Source: Lycium barbarum (lineage: Eukaryota; Streptophyta; Magnoliopsida; Solanales; Solanaceae). From it: 64,000 nt of DNA. This document shows positions 1-9,941 of the stretch, piece after piece. Each line of letters begins with the position of its first letter. Within the stretch, counting starts at the first letter, position 1. The stretch is from positions 67,302,884 to 67,366,883 of the forward strand of contig NC_083338.1 in NCBI RefSeq assembly GCF_019175385.1, read 5' to 3'. The notes under the pieces were generated by a model. The model made no database searches, had not been told where the DNA came from, and worked only from the letters and a program-made list of their open reading frames with translations. Both the position numbers and the translations under genes were made by a program.

Positions 1-1629
1 ATCGTAAATGGTCACAGAACGATCCTTATAAATTTGTCTCGCTATAATAAAATCCCCAACTGGCGTAGCTACCTCAAATAGTTCTATAGGCTCAGACATT
101 ATCCCAATCTTACTAGCAACGAGCGGGGAAATATATGATAAAGTAGAGCCAGGGTCAATCAATGCATACACAGATCTGGAGAAAACCAGCAATGTACCTG
201 TGACGACGTTTGGCGAAGCCTCCTGATCCTGGCGGCTGGCCAAAGAATATATGCGGTTCGAGGGACCGCTAGAACCTGAAGTGCCACCGCGGCCTCGACC
301 GCGTCCTGCCGGTGCTGAAATACCTCGCCCTCCAGGGCGTGCAACTGATGGAGCAGAAGAAGAACCGGCGGCTGACCCTGTCTGCTGAGCAGCACTACCA
401 GAACCGCTAGCCAATGGACAATCTCTCATAAAGTGGCCCTGACCACCACACGAAAAGCAAGCTCCAGTCGCTCGGTAACACTCCCCGGGATGAGACTTCC
501 CGCAATGAGGACATCGGGGTCTGGGTGGTCTGGCCTGGCTGGGACCCCTGGGTACCTGTGAACCTGCCACTCTGGAGCTCTGACCGGCCCCAGACGGTCC
601 TGTACTATCGAATCTCCGGCTGCCTGACTGAGTACCCCGGCCGGAGGGAGGAAAATGCCTGTCTGACGGCTGCTGCTGAGGCTGTCCGCCTCGAGAATCT
701 CCAGCATAACCTGCGGACCTAGCCCTCTTGGGCGGCCTCCTATCTCGATCTCTACCAGAATGATCAGACCTGTGACGATCCTCCATACCCATCGCATAGG
801 CCTGAAGTCGGGCAATGTCCATATCTGTCTGCAATGACACTGCCATGCAGCCGTCAATCAAATACCGATCCAATCCCATGACATATCTGTGCATCCGATC
901 GGTCATGTCTGCTACCACGGCCGGTGCATATCGGGCCAGAGAATCAAACTCAAGGTTATACTCGCGAACACTCCGACCCCTCTGCTGCAGACGTAAGAAT
1001 CGATCAGCCCGTGCCCGCCGTAACTCTGGTGGCAAAAAGTGGCGGGTGAATGCTGTCACAAACTGATCCCAAGTGGCTGGAGGGGCACCCTCTCCTCTAG
1101 ACAGCTCCCAAGTCTCGTACCAGTGGGTAGCCACATCTCGAAGCCTGTGCGAAGCCAGCTCAACTGACTCGGTCTCTGAAGCCCTGACCAAGTCCAGTGA
1201 GCGTCGCATCCCCCGAATGAAGTCGTGGGGGTCCTCGTCGGGCTTAGACCCGAAGAACTCTGGAGGGCCACATAGCAAAAACTCCCGAACTCTCAGGCTG
1301 TCCCGCCTGTCATCATCATCGTCGTCCCTCCGCCCGCGCCTGCGAGCCTGTCCTGCTACCAGTGTAGTCAACAGCTGTACAGCCTCCCTCAGGGTCCTAT
1401 CCTCCGCCCCTGGCTGAGGAACTGGAGTCTCAGGTACGGGTACACGGACCTCTGGAGCTGCTGAAGGTCCTGCTCCAGGCTGTACTAGTGGGGGTGTAGC
1501 AGACCCCTCAGAATGAGGCACATCCTCAGGCAAATCATAGACACGAGCCCGGGTAGCTCGCTGTGCCTGGCTAGTCTCTCCAATCCTCGCCTTGCCCTTC
1601 TGGGCCGCCGTTGCCTTCGTCGGAGGCAT
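1..1629 (-). CDS. gag: Gag and start of protease, second copy of element A (partial)
   Basis: This minus-strand reading frame starts at the ATG at 1629 and stays open to the left edge, about 543 codons. It is nearly identical to the gag of the neighbouring copy at 8110-9738. One visible difference makes the fourth residue Thr instead of Lys (MPPT versus MPPK). It encodes the Gag core, a basic Q/P/S-rich linker, two zinc knuckles (around 430-510) and the protease motif LIDPGS (near 155). The window edge cuts it just after the protease, so whether the rest of this copy is intact is unknown. It shares the LTR at 1833-4765 with the complete copy to its right. Confidence 0.85.
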   Translation of the reverse strand, partial: MPPTKATAAQKGKARIGETSQAQRATRARVYDLPEDVPHSEGSATPPLVQPGAGPSAAPEVRVPVPETPVPQPGAEDRTLREAVQLLTTLVAGQARRRGRRDDDDDDRRDSLRVREFLLCGPPEFFGSKPDEDPHDFIRGMRRSLDLVRASETESVELASHRLRDVATHWYETWELSRGEGAPPATWDQFVTAFTRHFLPPELRRARADRFLRLQQRGRSVREYNLEFDSLARYAPAVVADMTDRMHRYVMGLDRYLIDGCMAVSLQTDMDIARLQAYAMGMEDRHRSDHSGRDRDRRPPKRARSAGYAGDSRGGQPQQQPSDRHFPPSGRGTQSGSRRFDSTGPSGAGQSSRVAGSQVPRGPSQARPPRPRCPHCGKSHPGECYRATGACFSCGGQGHFMRDCPLASGSGSAAQQTGSAAGSSSAPSVARPGGRGISAPAGRGRGRGGTSGSSGPSNRIYSLASRQDQEASPNVVTGTLLVFSRSVYALIDPGSTLSYISPLVASKIGIMSEPIELFEVATPVGDFIIARQIYKDRSVTIYD

Positions 1630-1832
1630 CACTGCAAACACAAAGGCGAGTCAGATCATAATCATCCTAATAGCACAGCTCTATCGCACGATCTAAGATT
1701 TCAAAGAAGGTAACATCCTAAATGCCCTGTAGCTTCCCGTTTATAGATGTGGTGCACAACACATCAATAAACAAGACTCTACGAGACACGGCCTGTAGAC
1801 ATTCCGAGGACAAACTGCTCTGATACCACTTT
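1630..1832 (-). promoter_or_regulatory. Element A (left copy) leader with primer binding site
   Basis: This is the untranslated leader between LTR and gag. The primer binding site TGGTATCAGAGC (minus strand, 1828 to 1817) matches the 3' end of plant initiator tRNA-Met and begins four bases after the LTR end. A 34-nt inverted repeat at 1739-1772 can fold into a hairpin whose loop contains GTGCAC. The leader ends at the gag ATG at 1629. Confidence 0.85.
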
Positions 1833-4765
1833 TGTCACGACCCAGCCCCGTGGGCCGCGACTGGCACCCTACCTGGGTACCCAGACTGAATCACACGTTC
1901 ATTTTCAAATCCAAACTTATTTCATAATTTTTCGAAATCATATCGAACATAATTTATATCGAGTATGTCTTAAGCGGTCGTGCCAAATCAAAATATCATA
2001 TCAAATACAAACTGAGCGGCGGAATGGACATCGCCGGTCAAAAGTGCAAATATAAGCATAAGGGCCATTTGGGGCCGGCATAACAAACAGACCGCCTTAA
2101 GACCAGAAAACGGAATCAGACAAACATACATAGGACCCTCGCCCCACATATATGACTACAGGCCTCTACGAACTCAAAACAAAGACATATGGCGAGACAG
2201 GGCCCCGCCGTACCCAAATAGTCAAATATACCAAATATATACAAAGCAGAAAGAGTCTGTACCAAAAGTGGACTCCGGATCAAATAGGAGAACTCCGGAA
2301 TAGCAAGAAGTGAAGCCTACTGCGGAGGATCACCGATATCTGCACCTGCGGGCATAAAACGCAGCCCCCGAAGAAAGGGGGTCAGTACGAAATATGTACT
2401 GAGTATGTAAAGCACGGAGTACAGAAATATGGATCAAAACCGAAAGTAAATCAAATGTCAAAGTGGAGTACAAATGGGTAGATCAAAATCTATATCGAAA
2501 TCATATACTTATACATAATGCAATAAATCATGCAAACGCTTAGGAACGTGGTCGCCACTCCGACGCTGGCGCCACACACAGCATAACACCAGAAGGTTTC
2601 AAATCTCCGTACATCCCCGAACACAAGCATAATCATAGGTGAGCGTATCGCATCACAAGCCATATCACAGCATAACTCCAAACGGAACCCGGCCCTATGG
2701 CGAAGCCTCGGGAACCGTAACACAGCATACGGCCGAATTGTCATAAGGCGCACGAATCAAAACCGGCCTGGGAACCGGTGAACGAAGTCATAATAAGGCA
2801 CGAGCGGAGTCGTGAGCAAACCAATGCAATTAGTACTTCAGAATAGTTTTCCAAAACGAAGTAAACCCATAAGTCATATCATAATGCAAAATAGTCGGGT
2901 ACTTAGCCGATATAAAGTTTCATTTCACAAAACATTTCCAAATAGTACGTATAGCTCAAAACGTAACTTAGCGTATTATAATGTTCAAAATACATCTCAT
3001 AGGAGGGAATTTCACAATCGAAAGTATCGTATCCAACTTTATTCACAAAGATAGCCCAATAAGGCAAATAGGGCGTTTCAGGGTAGCGGGCCCACCTCGA
3101 GTCAAAGTGAGGTGGCGAACTTATCTTTACGAACATTTATATGCCAAAGGTCATACATGGTCGTTTCTAGGTTACCCGACCACATTTTGATAGATTTCGG
3201 ACGAGCGGTGGCATTCTAGCCAAAATAGAGCCCTTAGGCTTCAATCGAATTGAATGAATAGTAACTTTTCTGTGGATCGGGTTTCGAGGAGCAGAAATGC
3301 TCCGGAAGTTCTCATGTTCGTCTAACACACTAAGATATGCCAAATGAAGGAGTGGGAAGCTTTACATACCTCACAGACGTCGTAAGCTCTCCCGAAAGTC
3401 CAGTCCCGTTTCGTCAAAAATCTGCAAATGGTCAAAGTTACCAATTGAGATTCTTAGGCTTAAAAATGCCTTTAACTCCAATTTTGCCTACCGAAATTTC
3501 GGCAGCGTTTCCCCTATAAATCTAACATCCCCGAGGCTTAGCTCGGCTCAAAATACATCAATCACAACAGCCCACACGTCAACAAACAACACAAACAACA
3601 ATCAAGCCATTCTAGCTTTAAAGTTCTACTTTATTACCTAAGTTGGCAACTTTCATTCAAACTTCCAAAATTCCAATTCTATATCTACCTATTTGTATTC
3701 ATTCCCACATTCAAACTTATACAACCACATTCTAATTACAATTCAAATCATACACGAACTTGCACCAAAATCAATTATTTCCCTAAGTCTTCAAAACATC
3801 CAAAAATGCACTACGAACATTCTAACTCGCATTGTTTCATTCCGAATTCGCCAACATCGTTATAGATTCATATTTAAAGTCTATAGCACCTAAAATATAC
3901 ATTGCTATACATAAAGATACCAAGGATATACACTTTCCGATAATATCCGAATTCGTTTTCCACCGCCAATTTACTTCAACAATCAATCATTTACGACATA
4001 AGGGTCACAACAACACATTATACCAACTTAAACAAGATCAATTCAAATCATTTTGTCTCTCTATGGCTCACGGCCAACAACCAACTTACACACACACCCA
4101 TAGCTTTCTATTTAAATCAAAATTACGGGATTCCCATCTATTCTCAATCCTTAACACATTCATATCAATTCTATAACATAAAAGGGGCAAAATTCTTACC
4201 TTTCCTTGAAACCCCGACTTGTCGCAAACGTCGTTCTTACGCCAAACTAATTATACTCCGATGAAGAGGGCCTTGAGTACTTCACAAATATGTGAAAACT
4301 TGGATTTTTGGATCACTAATCAAACTTGGAAATTTTTCTTTCTCTCTTCTTTGTGGGTTCGGCCAAAACCCCTTTGGGGTGGTTCTTGAAATTTTTTTGT
4401 TGGTTTTTTTTTTTTAAAGATAAGTCTAAGTGTTGGCATGGATATATATCCTTTAAAGGGTCATGTGCTATGCACATGACCTCAACTTAATGGGTTTGGG
4501 CTTGCCAAGGCCGGCCACCCTTCCAAAACCTTGGGCTTTATTTTGTATTGAATTTTCTTGGCCCAATTCGAGAAAAGTCCCGTTTTGTAATTCCCGAAAC
4601 TAATTTCCGAAATTCCAAATTTATTCTCGGCCTTTCCTGAGGTCTTGACATTAATAATTCCATAACCAACATAATCATATTCACTAAAATCAAATTATGT
4701 CCTTATAACACACAAGTCGTAATTATTTCTCGATTTCCAATTATACGAAAACACGGGACATAACA
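1833..4765 (-). repeat. Shared LTR of element A
   Basis: The LTR is 2933 bp. On the minus strand it begins TGTTATGTCCC and ends GGGTCGTGACA, giving the TG...CA ends, with a polypurine tract on one side (4766-4778) and an iMet PBS on the other. It is the 3' LTR of the complete copy and the 5' LTR of the left copy. A palindrome CCGAAATTTCGG (3491-3502) lies beside a TATA-like stretch, and a double hairpin lies at 2346-2381. Short ORFs inside it have no recognisable product. Confidence 0.93.
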
Positions 4766-4801
4766 TTCTCCCCCCCTTAAGAACATTCGTCCCCGAATGT
4801 T
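4766..4801 (-). promoter_or_regulatory. Polypurine tract and adjacent hairpin of element A
   Basis: On the minus strand a purine run (AAGGGGGGGAGAA, 4778 to 4766) lies directly before the LTR start, the position of the plus-strand primer in reverse transcription. Just upstream (4782-4801) is an inverted repeat with arms AACATTCG and CGAATGTT around a 4-nt GGGA loop. The same structure lies beside the PPT of elements B, C, D and H. Confidence 0.85.
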
Positions 4802-4875
4802 AAATTAATCTTATAAGGTCTTATGATCAAGGCAGGAGTGTCCCTTTTTAATAATGACATACATAATTCATTTTA

Positions 4876-5382
4876 TCAATCAACACAACAAACTGAAAAA
4901 GAAATTAGATTACCTGTGGATGTCGGAAACAAGCGGGGATATTTCTTCTTCATCTCGTCCTCCGCCTCCCAAGTCATCTCCTCCCGATTATTGTTGCGCC
5001 ACAGGACTTTGACGGAGGGCACTTCTTTAGTGCGTAGTCTCCGCACCTGTCGATCCAGAATAGATACAGGCTGCTCGTCATAAGATAACTGCTCCGTCAC
5101 CTGAATGTCATCTACTGGGAATATCCTGGCAGGATCACCAATACATTTCCGCAACATAGACACATGAAACACCGGGTGTACGACCTCCAAGTCGGATGGT
5201 AAGTCTAGCTCATAGGCGACCTCGCCTATCTTTCGCAGGATCTGATACAGTCCAATGTACCGGGGGCTCAACTTACCCTTTTTACCGAATCTCATGACAC
5301 CCTTCATGGGCGACACCTTCAGGAATACCCAGTCGCCAATCCGGAACTCTAACGGTCGACATCGCCTATCTGCATAAGCTTT
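4876..5382 (-). pseudogene. C-terminal end of integrase with chromodomain, element A
   Basis: This is the same reading frame as the long polyprotein upstream on the minus strand, separated from it by a single TAG at 5383-5385. It encodes the end of integrase, with the GPY/F-like module (here IGLY where related elements have IGPY), and a chromodomain with the segment SILDRQVRRL and a conserved W in EEMTWEAE. The chromodomain normally directs integration to heterochromatin by reading histone marks. The TGA stop is at 4876-4878, about 75 nt before the hairpin and PPT. Because of the TAG this part would be made only by readthrough. Confidence 0.85.
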
Positions 5383-8300
5383 CTATCGACTCTGAGCAGC
5401 CAATAATCGTTCTCGAATGAGCTTTACCTTATCTACAGCCTCCTGGATCACATCTGGCCCAATCAACTTAGTCTCGCCCACGTCAAACCAGCCAATAGGA
5501 GACCTGCATCTCCTGCCATAAAGGGCCTCGTACGGAGCCATCTGAATGCTGGAGTGATAACTGTTATTATAGGCAAACTCAATAAGCGGCAAATGATCAT
5601 CCCAGCTGCCCCTGAAATCAATAACGCAGGCCCGCAACATATCTTCGAGCGTCTGAATAGTGCGCTCGGCCTGCCCGTCGGACTGAGGGTGAAAAGCTGT
5701 ACTGAGGCTCACCTGAGTCCCTAATCCTTCCTGAAATGACCTCCAGAAATTAGCTGTAAACTGGGTACCTCGGTCAGTAATAATAGATATAGGGACTCCA
5801 TGAAGTCTGACTATCTCTCTGATATACAATCTGGCATAGTCCTCAGCCGAATAAGTAGTCCGAACCGGAAGGAAATGGGCTGATTTCGTCAGCCTGTCAA
5901 CAACAACCCAGATAGAGTCGTACCTGCGTGGAGTGCGCGGTAATCCAACAACGAAATCCATATTAATCATCTCCCATTTCCAGGCTGGAATTTCCATCTC
6001 CTGTAATAATCCACCGGGCTTCTGATGCTCGATCTTAACTTGCTGGCAGTTCGGGCACTGACTAACAAACTCAGCAATATCTTTCTTCATGCCGTCCCAC
6101 CAATACAAACACCTGAGGTCCCGATACATTTTAGTGGAACCAGGATGAACAGAATACCGTGCATTATGGGCCTCGCCCATAATCTGCCGCCGTAAGCCCG
6201 CAACGTCCGGTACACAGAATCTGCCGTCATATAATAATACTCCGTCAGGCGAGATCTCAAACTGAGTCTTTGATTTACTAAGGGCCACATCTCTGTACTG
6301 AATCAAAAGAGGATCCTCAAACTGGCGTTGCTTTACCTCCTGAATAATAGATGACTCAGCAACTGGACGAACAGAAATCCCAGAATCTCCAGAATCCACC
6401 AAACGAACCCCGAGGCTGGCCAGCTGATGAATATTGCGAACCAAATCCCTCTTATCAGATGGAAAATCAGCCAGACTGCCTACGGACTTGCGGCTAAGCG
6501 CATCAGCTACCACGTTGGCTTTCCCTGGGTGGTACAGAATATCGACGTCGTAATCCTTTAGTAACTCAAGCCATCTCCGCTGCCGCAAATTTAGTTCCTT
6601 CTGCCTAAAAATATACTGGAGACTCTTATGGTCCATATAGATATCAACATGGACCCCATATAAATAATTCCGCCAAATCTTCAAAGCATGAATCACCGCG
6701 GCCAACTCAAGATCATGAGTGGGATAGTTTTTCTCGTGCGGTCTGAGCTGCCGGGAAGCATAGGCTATGACTCGACCGTGCTGCATCAATACACATCCTA
6801 TCCCAATACCAGAGGCGTCACAATAGACAACATACCCGTCAGATCCCTCTGGAAGAGCCAGAACTGGTGCTGTAATCAATCTCTCCTTCAACATCTGAAA
6901 GCTGTGCTCGCAGGCATCCGACCACTGGAATTTTGCTGCTTTCTGGGTAAGCCTCGTCAGTGGTGCTGAAATAGAAGAGAAATCCTCCACGAACCTGCGG
7001 TAATACCCAGCCCATCCAAGAAAACTACGCACCTCTGTCGGTGTAGTAGGCCTGGGCCAATTCTGCACAGCCTCAATCTTCTGCGTGTCGACCCGAATAC
7101 CGTCTGCGCCGACAATATGGCCCAAGAATGCCACAGAAGTCAACCAGAACTCACACTTAGAGAATTTTGCATATAACTTCTGCTGGCGGAGGATGCCAAG
7201 TACCGTCCTCAAATGATCTGAATGCTCCTCGGCTGATCGCGAGTAAATCAGGATATCATCAATAAACACAATAACAAACATATCCAGGAAAGGCCGAAAT
7301 ACCCGGTTCATCAGATCCATAAATACTGCTGGAGCATTAGTCAGCCCGAAAGACATAACTCTGAACTCATAATGCCCGTACCGAGTCCTGAAAGCAGTCT
7401 TCGGGATATCTGACTCCCGTACTCGCACCTGATGGTAACCAGAACGCAGATCTATCTTTGAAAAATGTCTAGCACCCTGCAGCTGGTCAAACAAATCATC
7501 AATCCGGGGGAGGGGATATTTATTCTTAACAGTCACCTTATTCAGCTGCCGGTAGTCGATACACATCCGCAATGACCCATCTTTCTTTCTGACAAATAGT
7601 ACCGGCGCTCCCCAGGGTGATGTGCTGGGTCTAATAAAGCCCTTATCCAGCAAATCTTTCAGCTGCTCCTTCAACTCCTTCAACTCAGCTGGTGCCATTC
7701 TGTACGGAGGAATAGATATAAGCTGCGTATCCGGCATCAACTCAATAGTAAAATCAATCTCCCGCTCAGGCGGAAGGCCAGGAAGCTCGTCAGGAAAAAC
7801 ATCTGGAAACTCGCTGACGACCGGAACAGACTGAAGGGTAGGTACCTCCGCGGCAGTATCGTGCACACGAACCAAATGATAGATATACCCCTTCTGGATC
7901 ATCTTCTTAGCCTTGAGGTATGAAATAAACTTACCCCTCGGCGATGCTGTAGATCCGAACCACTCTATGACTGGTTCCCCTGGAAACTGAAAATGGACTA
8001 CCTTTTTCTGGCAGTCGACATTAGCATAACAGGAAGACAACCAATCCATGCCCATAATGACGTCAAACTCAAGCATGTCTAACTCTATCAAATCAGCCTT
8101 AGTGCTACGATCGTAAATGGTCACAGAACAATCCTTATAAATTTGTCTCGCTATAATAAAATCCCCAACTGGCGTAGCTACCTCAAATAGTTCTATAGGC
8201 TCAGACATTATCCCAATCTTACTAGCAACGAGCGGGGAAATATATGATAAAGTAGAGCCAGGGTCAATCAATGCATACACAGATCTGGAGAAAACCAGCA

Positions 8301-9738
8301 ATGTACCTGTGACGACGTTTGGCGAAGCCTCCTGATCCTGGCGGCTGGCCAAAGAATATATGCGGTTCGAGGGACCGCTAGAACCTGAAGTGCCACCGCG
8401 GCCTCGACCGCGTCCTGCCGGTGCTGAAATACCTCGCCCTCCAGGGCGTGCAACTGATGGAGCAGAAGAAGAACCGGCGGCTGACCCTGTCTGCTGAGCA
8501 GCACTACCAGAACCGCTAGCCAATGGACAATCTCTCATAAAGTGGCCCTGACCACCACACGAAAAGCAAGCTCCAGTCGCTCGGTAACACTCCCCGGGAT
8601 GAGACTTCCCGCAATGAGGACATCGGGGTCTGGGTGGTCTGGCCTGGCTGGGACCCCTGGGTACCTGTGAACCTGCCACTCTGGAGCTCTGACCGGCCCC
8701 AGACGGTCCTGTACTATCGAATCTCCGGCTGCCTGACTGAGTACCCCGGCCGGAGGGAGGAAAATGCCTGTCTGACGGCTGCTGCTGAGGCTGTCCGCCT
8801 CGAGAATCTCCAGCATAACCTGCGGACCTAGCCCTCTTGGGCGGCCTCCTATCTCGATCTCTACCAGAATGATCAGACCTGTGACGATCCTCCATACCCA
8901 TCGCATAGGCCTGAAGTCGGGCAATGTCCATATCTGTCTGCAATGACACTGCCATGCAGCCGTCAATCAAATACCGATCCAATCCCATGACATATCTGTG
9001 CATCCGATCGGTCATGTCTGCTACCACGGCCGGTGCATATCGGGCCAGAGAATCAAACTCAAGGTTATACTCGCGAACACTCCGACCCCTCTGCTGCAGA
9101 CGTAAGAATCGATCAGCCCGTGCCCGCCGTAACTCTGGTGGCAAAAAGTGGCGGGTGAATGCTGTCACAAACTGATCCCAAGTGGCTGGAGGGGCACCCT
9201 CTCCTCTAGACAGCTCCCAAGTCTCGTACCAGTGGGTAGCCACATCTCGAAGCCTGTGCGAAGCCAGCTCAACTGACTCGGTCTCTGAAGCCCTGACCAA
9301 GTCCAGTGAGCGTCGCATCCCCCGAATGAAGTCGTGGGGGTCCTCGTCGGGCTTAGACCCGAAGAACTCTGGAGGGCCACATAGCAAAAACTCCCGAACT
9401 CTCAGGCTGTCCCGCCTGTCATCATCATCGTCGTCCCTCCGCCCGCGCCTGCGAGCCTGTCCTGCTACCAGTGTAGTCAACAGCTGTACAGCCTCCCTCA
9501 GGGTCCTATCCTCCGCCCCTGGCTGAGGAACTGGAGTCTCAGGTACGGGTACACGGACCTCTGGAGCTGCTGAAGGTCCTGCTCCAGGCTGTACTAGTGG
9601 GGGTGTAGCAGACCCCTCAGAATGAGGCACATCCTCAGGCAAATCATAGACACGAGCCCGGGTAGCTCGCTGTGCCTGGCTAGTCTCTCCAATCCTCGCC
9701 TTGCCCTTCTGGGCCGCCGTTGCCTTCTTCGGAGGCAT
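5383..9738 (-). CDS. gag-pol: Gag-Pol polyprotein of element A (Tekay chromovirus)
   Basis: This single ORF of about 1450 codons starts at ATG 9738 ([10 protein letters not shown]). I prefer this start because the same MPP motif opens gag in elements H and J; the codon four triplets upstream is GTG. Approximate order by residue: Gag core 100-270; basic linker; two zinc knuckles near 370-400, a short CX2CX3HX3C and a classical CX2CX4HX4C ([14 protein letters not shown]); aspartic protease near 490 (LIDPGST); reverse transcriptase 620-900 with FIDD near 826; RNase H near 974 (VVYCDAS); integrase from about 1200, with its zinc site and D, D, E in NMDF, ITDRG and GQAERT. It ends at TAG 5383-5385 inside integrase, where H and others have CAG. 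No other break is visible, so this is a nearly intact element with one nonsense mutation. Confidence 0.93.
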   Translation of the reverse strand: MPPKKATAAQKGKARIGETSQAQRATRARVYDLPEDVPHSEGSATPPLVQPGAGPSAAPEVRVPVPETPVPQPGAEDRTLREAVQLLTTLVAGQARRRGRRDDDDDDRRDSLRVREFLLCGPPEFFGSKPDEDPHDFIRGMRRSLDLVRASETESVELASHRLRDVATHWYETWELSRGEGAPPATWDQFVTAFTRHFLPPELRRARADRFLRLQQRGRSVREYNLEFDSLARYAPAVVADMTDRMHRYVMGLDRYLIDGCMAVSLQTDMDIARLQAYAMGMEDRHRSDHSGRDRDRRPPKRARSAGYAGDSRGGQPQQQPSDRHFPPSGRGTQSGSRRFDSTGPSGAGQSSRVAGSQVPRGPSQARPPRPRCPHCGKSHPGECYRATGACFSCGGQGHFMRDCPLASGSGSAAQQTGSAAGSSSAPSVARPGGRGISAPAGRGRGRGGTSGSSGPSNRIYSLASRQDQEASPNVVTGTLLVFSRSVYALIDPGSTLSYISPLVASKIGIMSEPIELFEVATPVGDFIIARQIYKDCSVTIYDRSTKADLIELDMLEFDVIMGMDWLSSCYANVDCQKKVVHFQFPGEPVIEWFGSTASPRGKFISYLKAKKMIQKGYIYHLVRVHDTAAEVPTLQSVPVVSEFPDVFPDELPGLPPEREIDFTIELMPDTQLISIPPYRMAPAELKELKEQLKDLLDKGFIRPSTSPWGAPVLFVRKKDGSLRMCIDYRQLNKVTVKNKYPLPRIDDLFDQLQGARHFSKIDLRSGYHQVRVRESDIPKTAFRTRYGHYEFRVMSFGLTNAPAVFMDLMNRVFRPFLDMFVIVFIDDILIYSRSAEEHSDHLRTVLGILRQQKLYAKFSKCEFWLTSVAFLGHIVGADGIRVDTQKIEAVQNWPRPTTPTEVRSFLGWAGYYRRFVEDFSSISAPLTRLTQKAAKFQWSDACEHSFQMLKERLITAPVLALPEGSDGYVVYCDASGIGIGCVLMQHGRVIAYASRQLRPHEKNYPTHDLELAAVIHALKIWRNYLYGVHVDIYMDHKSLQYIFRQKELNLRQRRWLELLKDYDVDILYHPGKANVVADALSRKSVGSLADFPSDKRDLVRNIHQLASLGVRLVDSGDSGISVRPVAESSIIQEVKQRQFEDPLLIQYRDVALSKSKTQFEISPDGVLLYDGRFCVPDVAGLRRQIMGEAHNARYSVHPGSTKMYRDLRCLYWWDGMKKDIAEFVSQCPNCQQVKIEHQKPGGLLQEMEIPAWKWEMINMDFVVGLPRTPRRYDSIWVVVDRLTKSAHFLPVRTTYSAEDYARLYIREIVRLHGVPISIITDRGTQFTANFWRSFQEGLGTQVSLSTAFHPQSDGQAERTIQTLEDMLRACVIDFRGSWDDHLPLIEFAYNNSYHSSIQMAPYEALYGRRCRSPIGWFDVGETKLIGPDVIQEAVDKVKLIRERLLAAQSR

Positions 9739-9941
9739 CACTGCAAACACAAAGGCGAGTCAGATCATAATCATCCTAATAGCACAGCTCTATCGCACGA
9801 TCTAAGATTTCAAAGAAGGTAACACCCTAAATGCCCTGTAGCTTCCCGTTTATAGATGTGGTGCACAACACATCAATAAACAAGACTCTACGAGACACGG
9901 CCTGTAGACATTCCGAGGAAAAACTGCTCTGATACCACTTT
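9739..9941 (-). promoter_or_regulatory. Element A (right copy) leader with primer binding site
   Basis: This leader of about 200 nt lies between the LTR end and the gag ATG. The PBS TGGTATCAGAGC is on the minus strand at 9937 to 9926, complementary to initiator tRNA-Met. A predicted hairpin with a self-complementary loop is at 9848-9881. It is nearly identical to 1630-1832. Confidence 0.87.

Noticed and set aside
426..857. Antisense ORFs over gag, repeated at 8535-8966
   Set aside because: They are shadows of the gag frame on the same or opposite strand, duplicated because A is duplicated.
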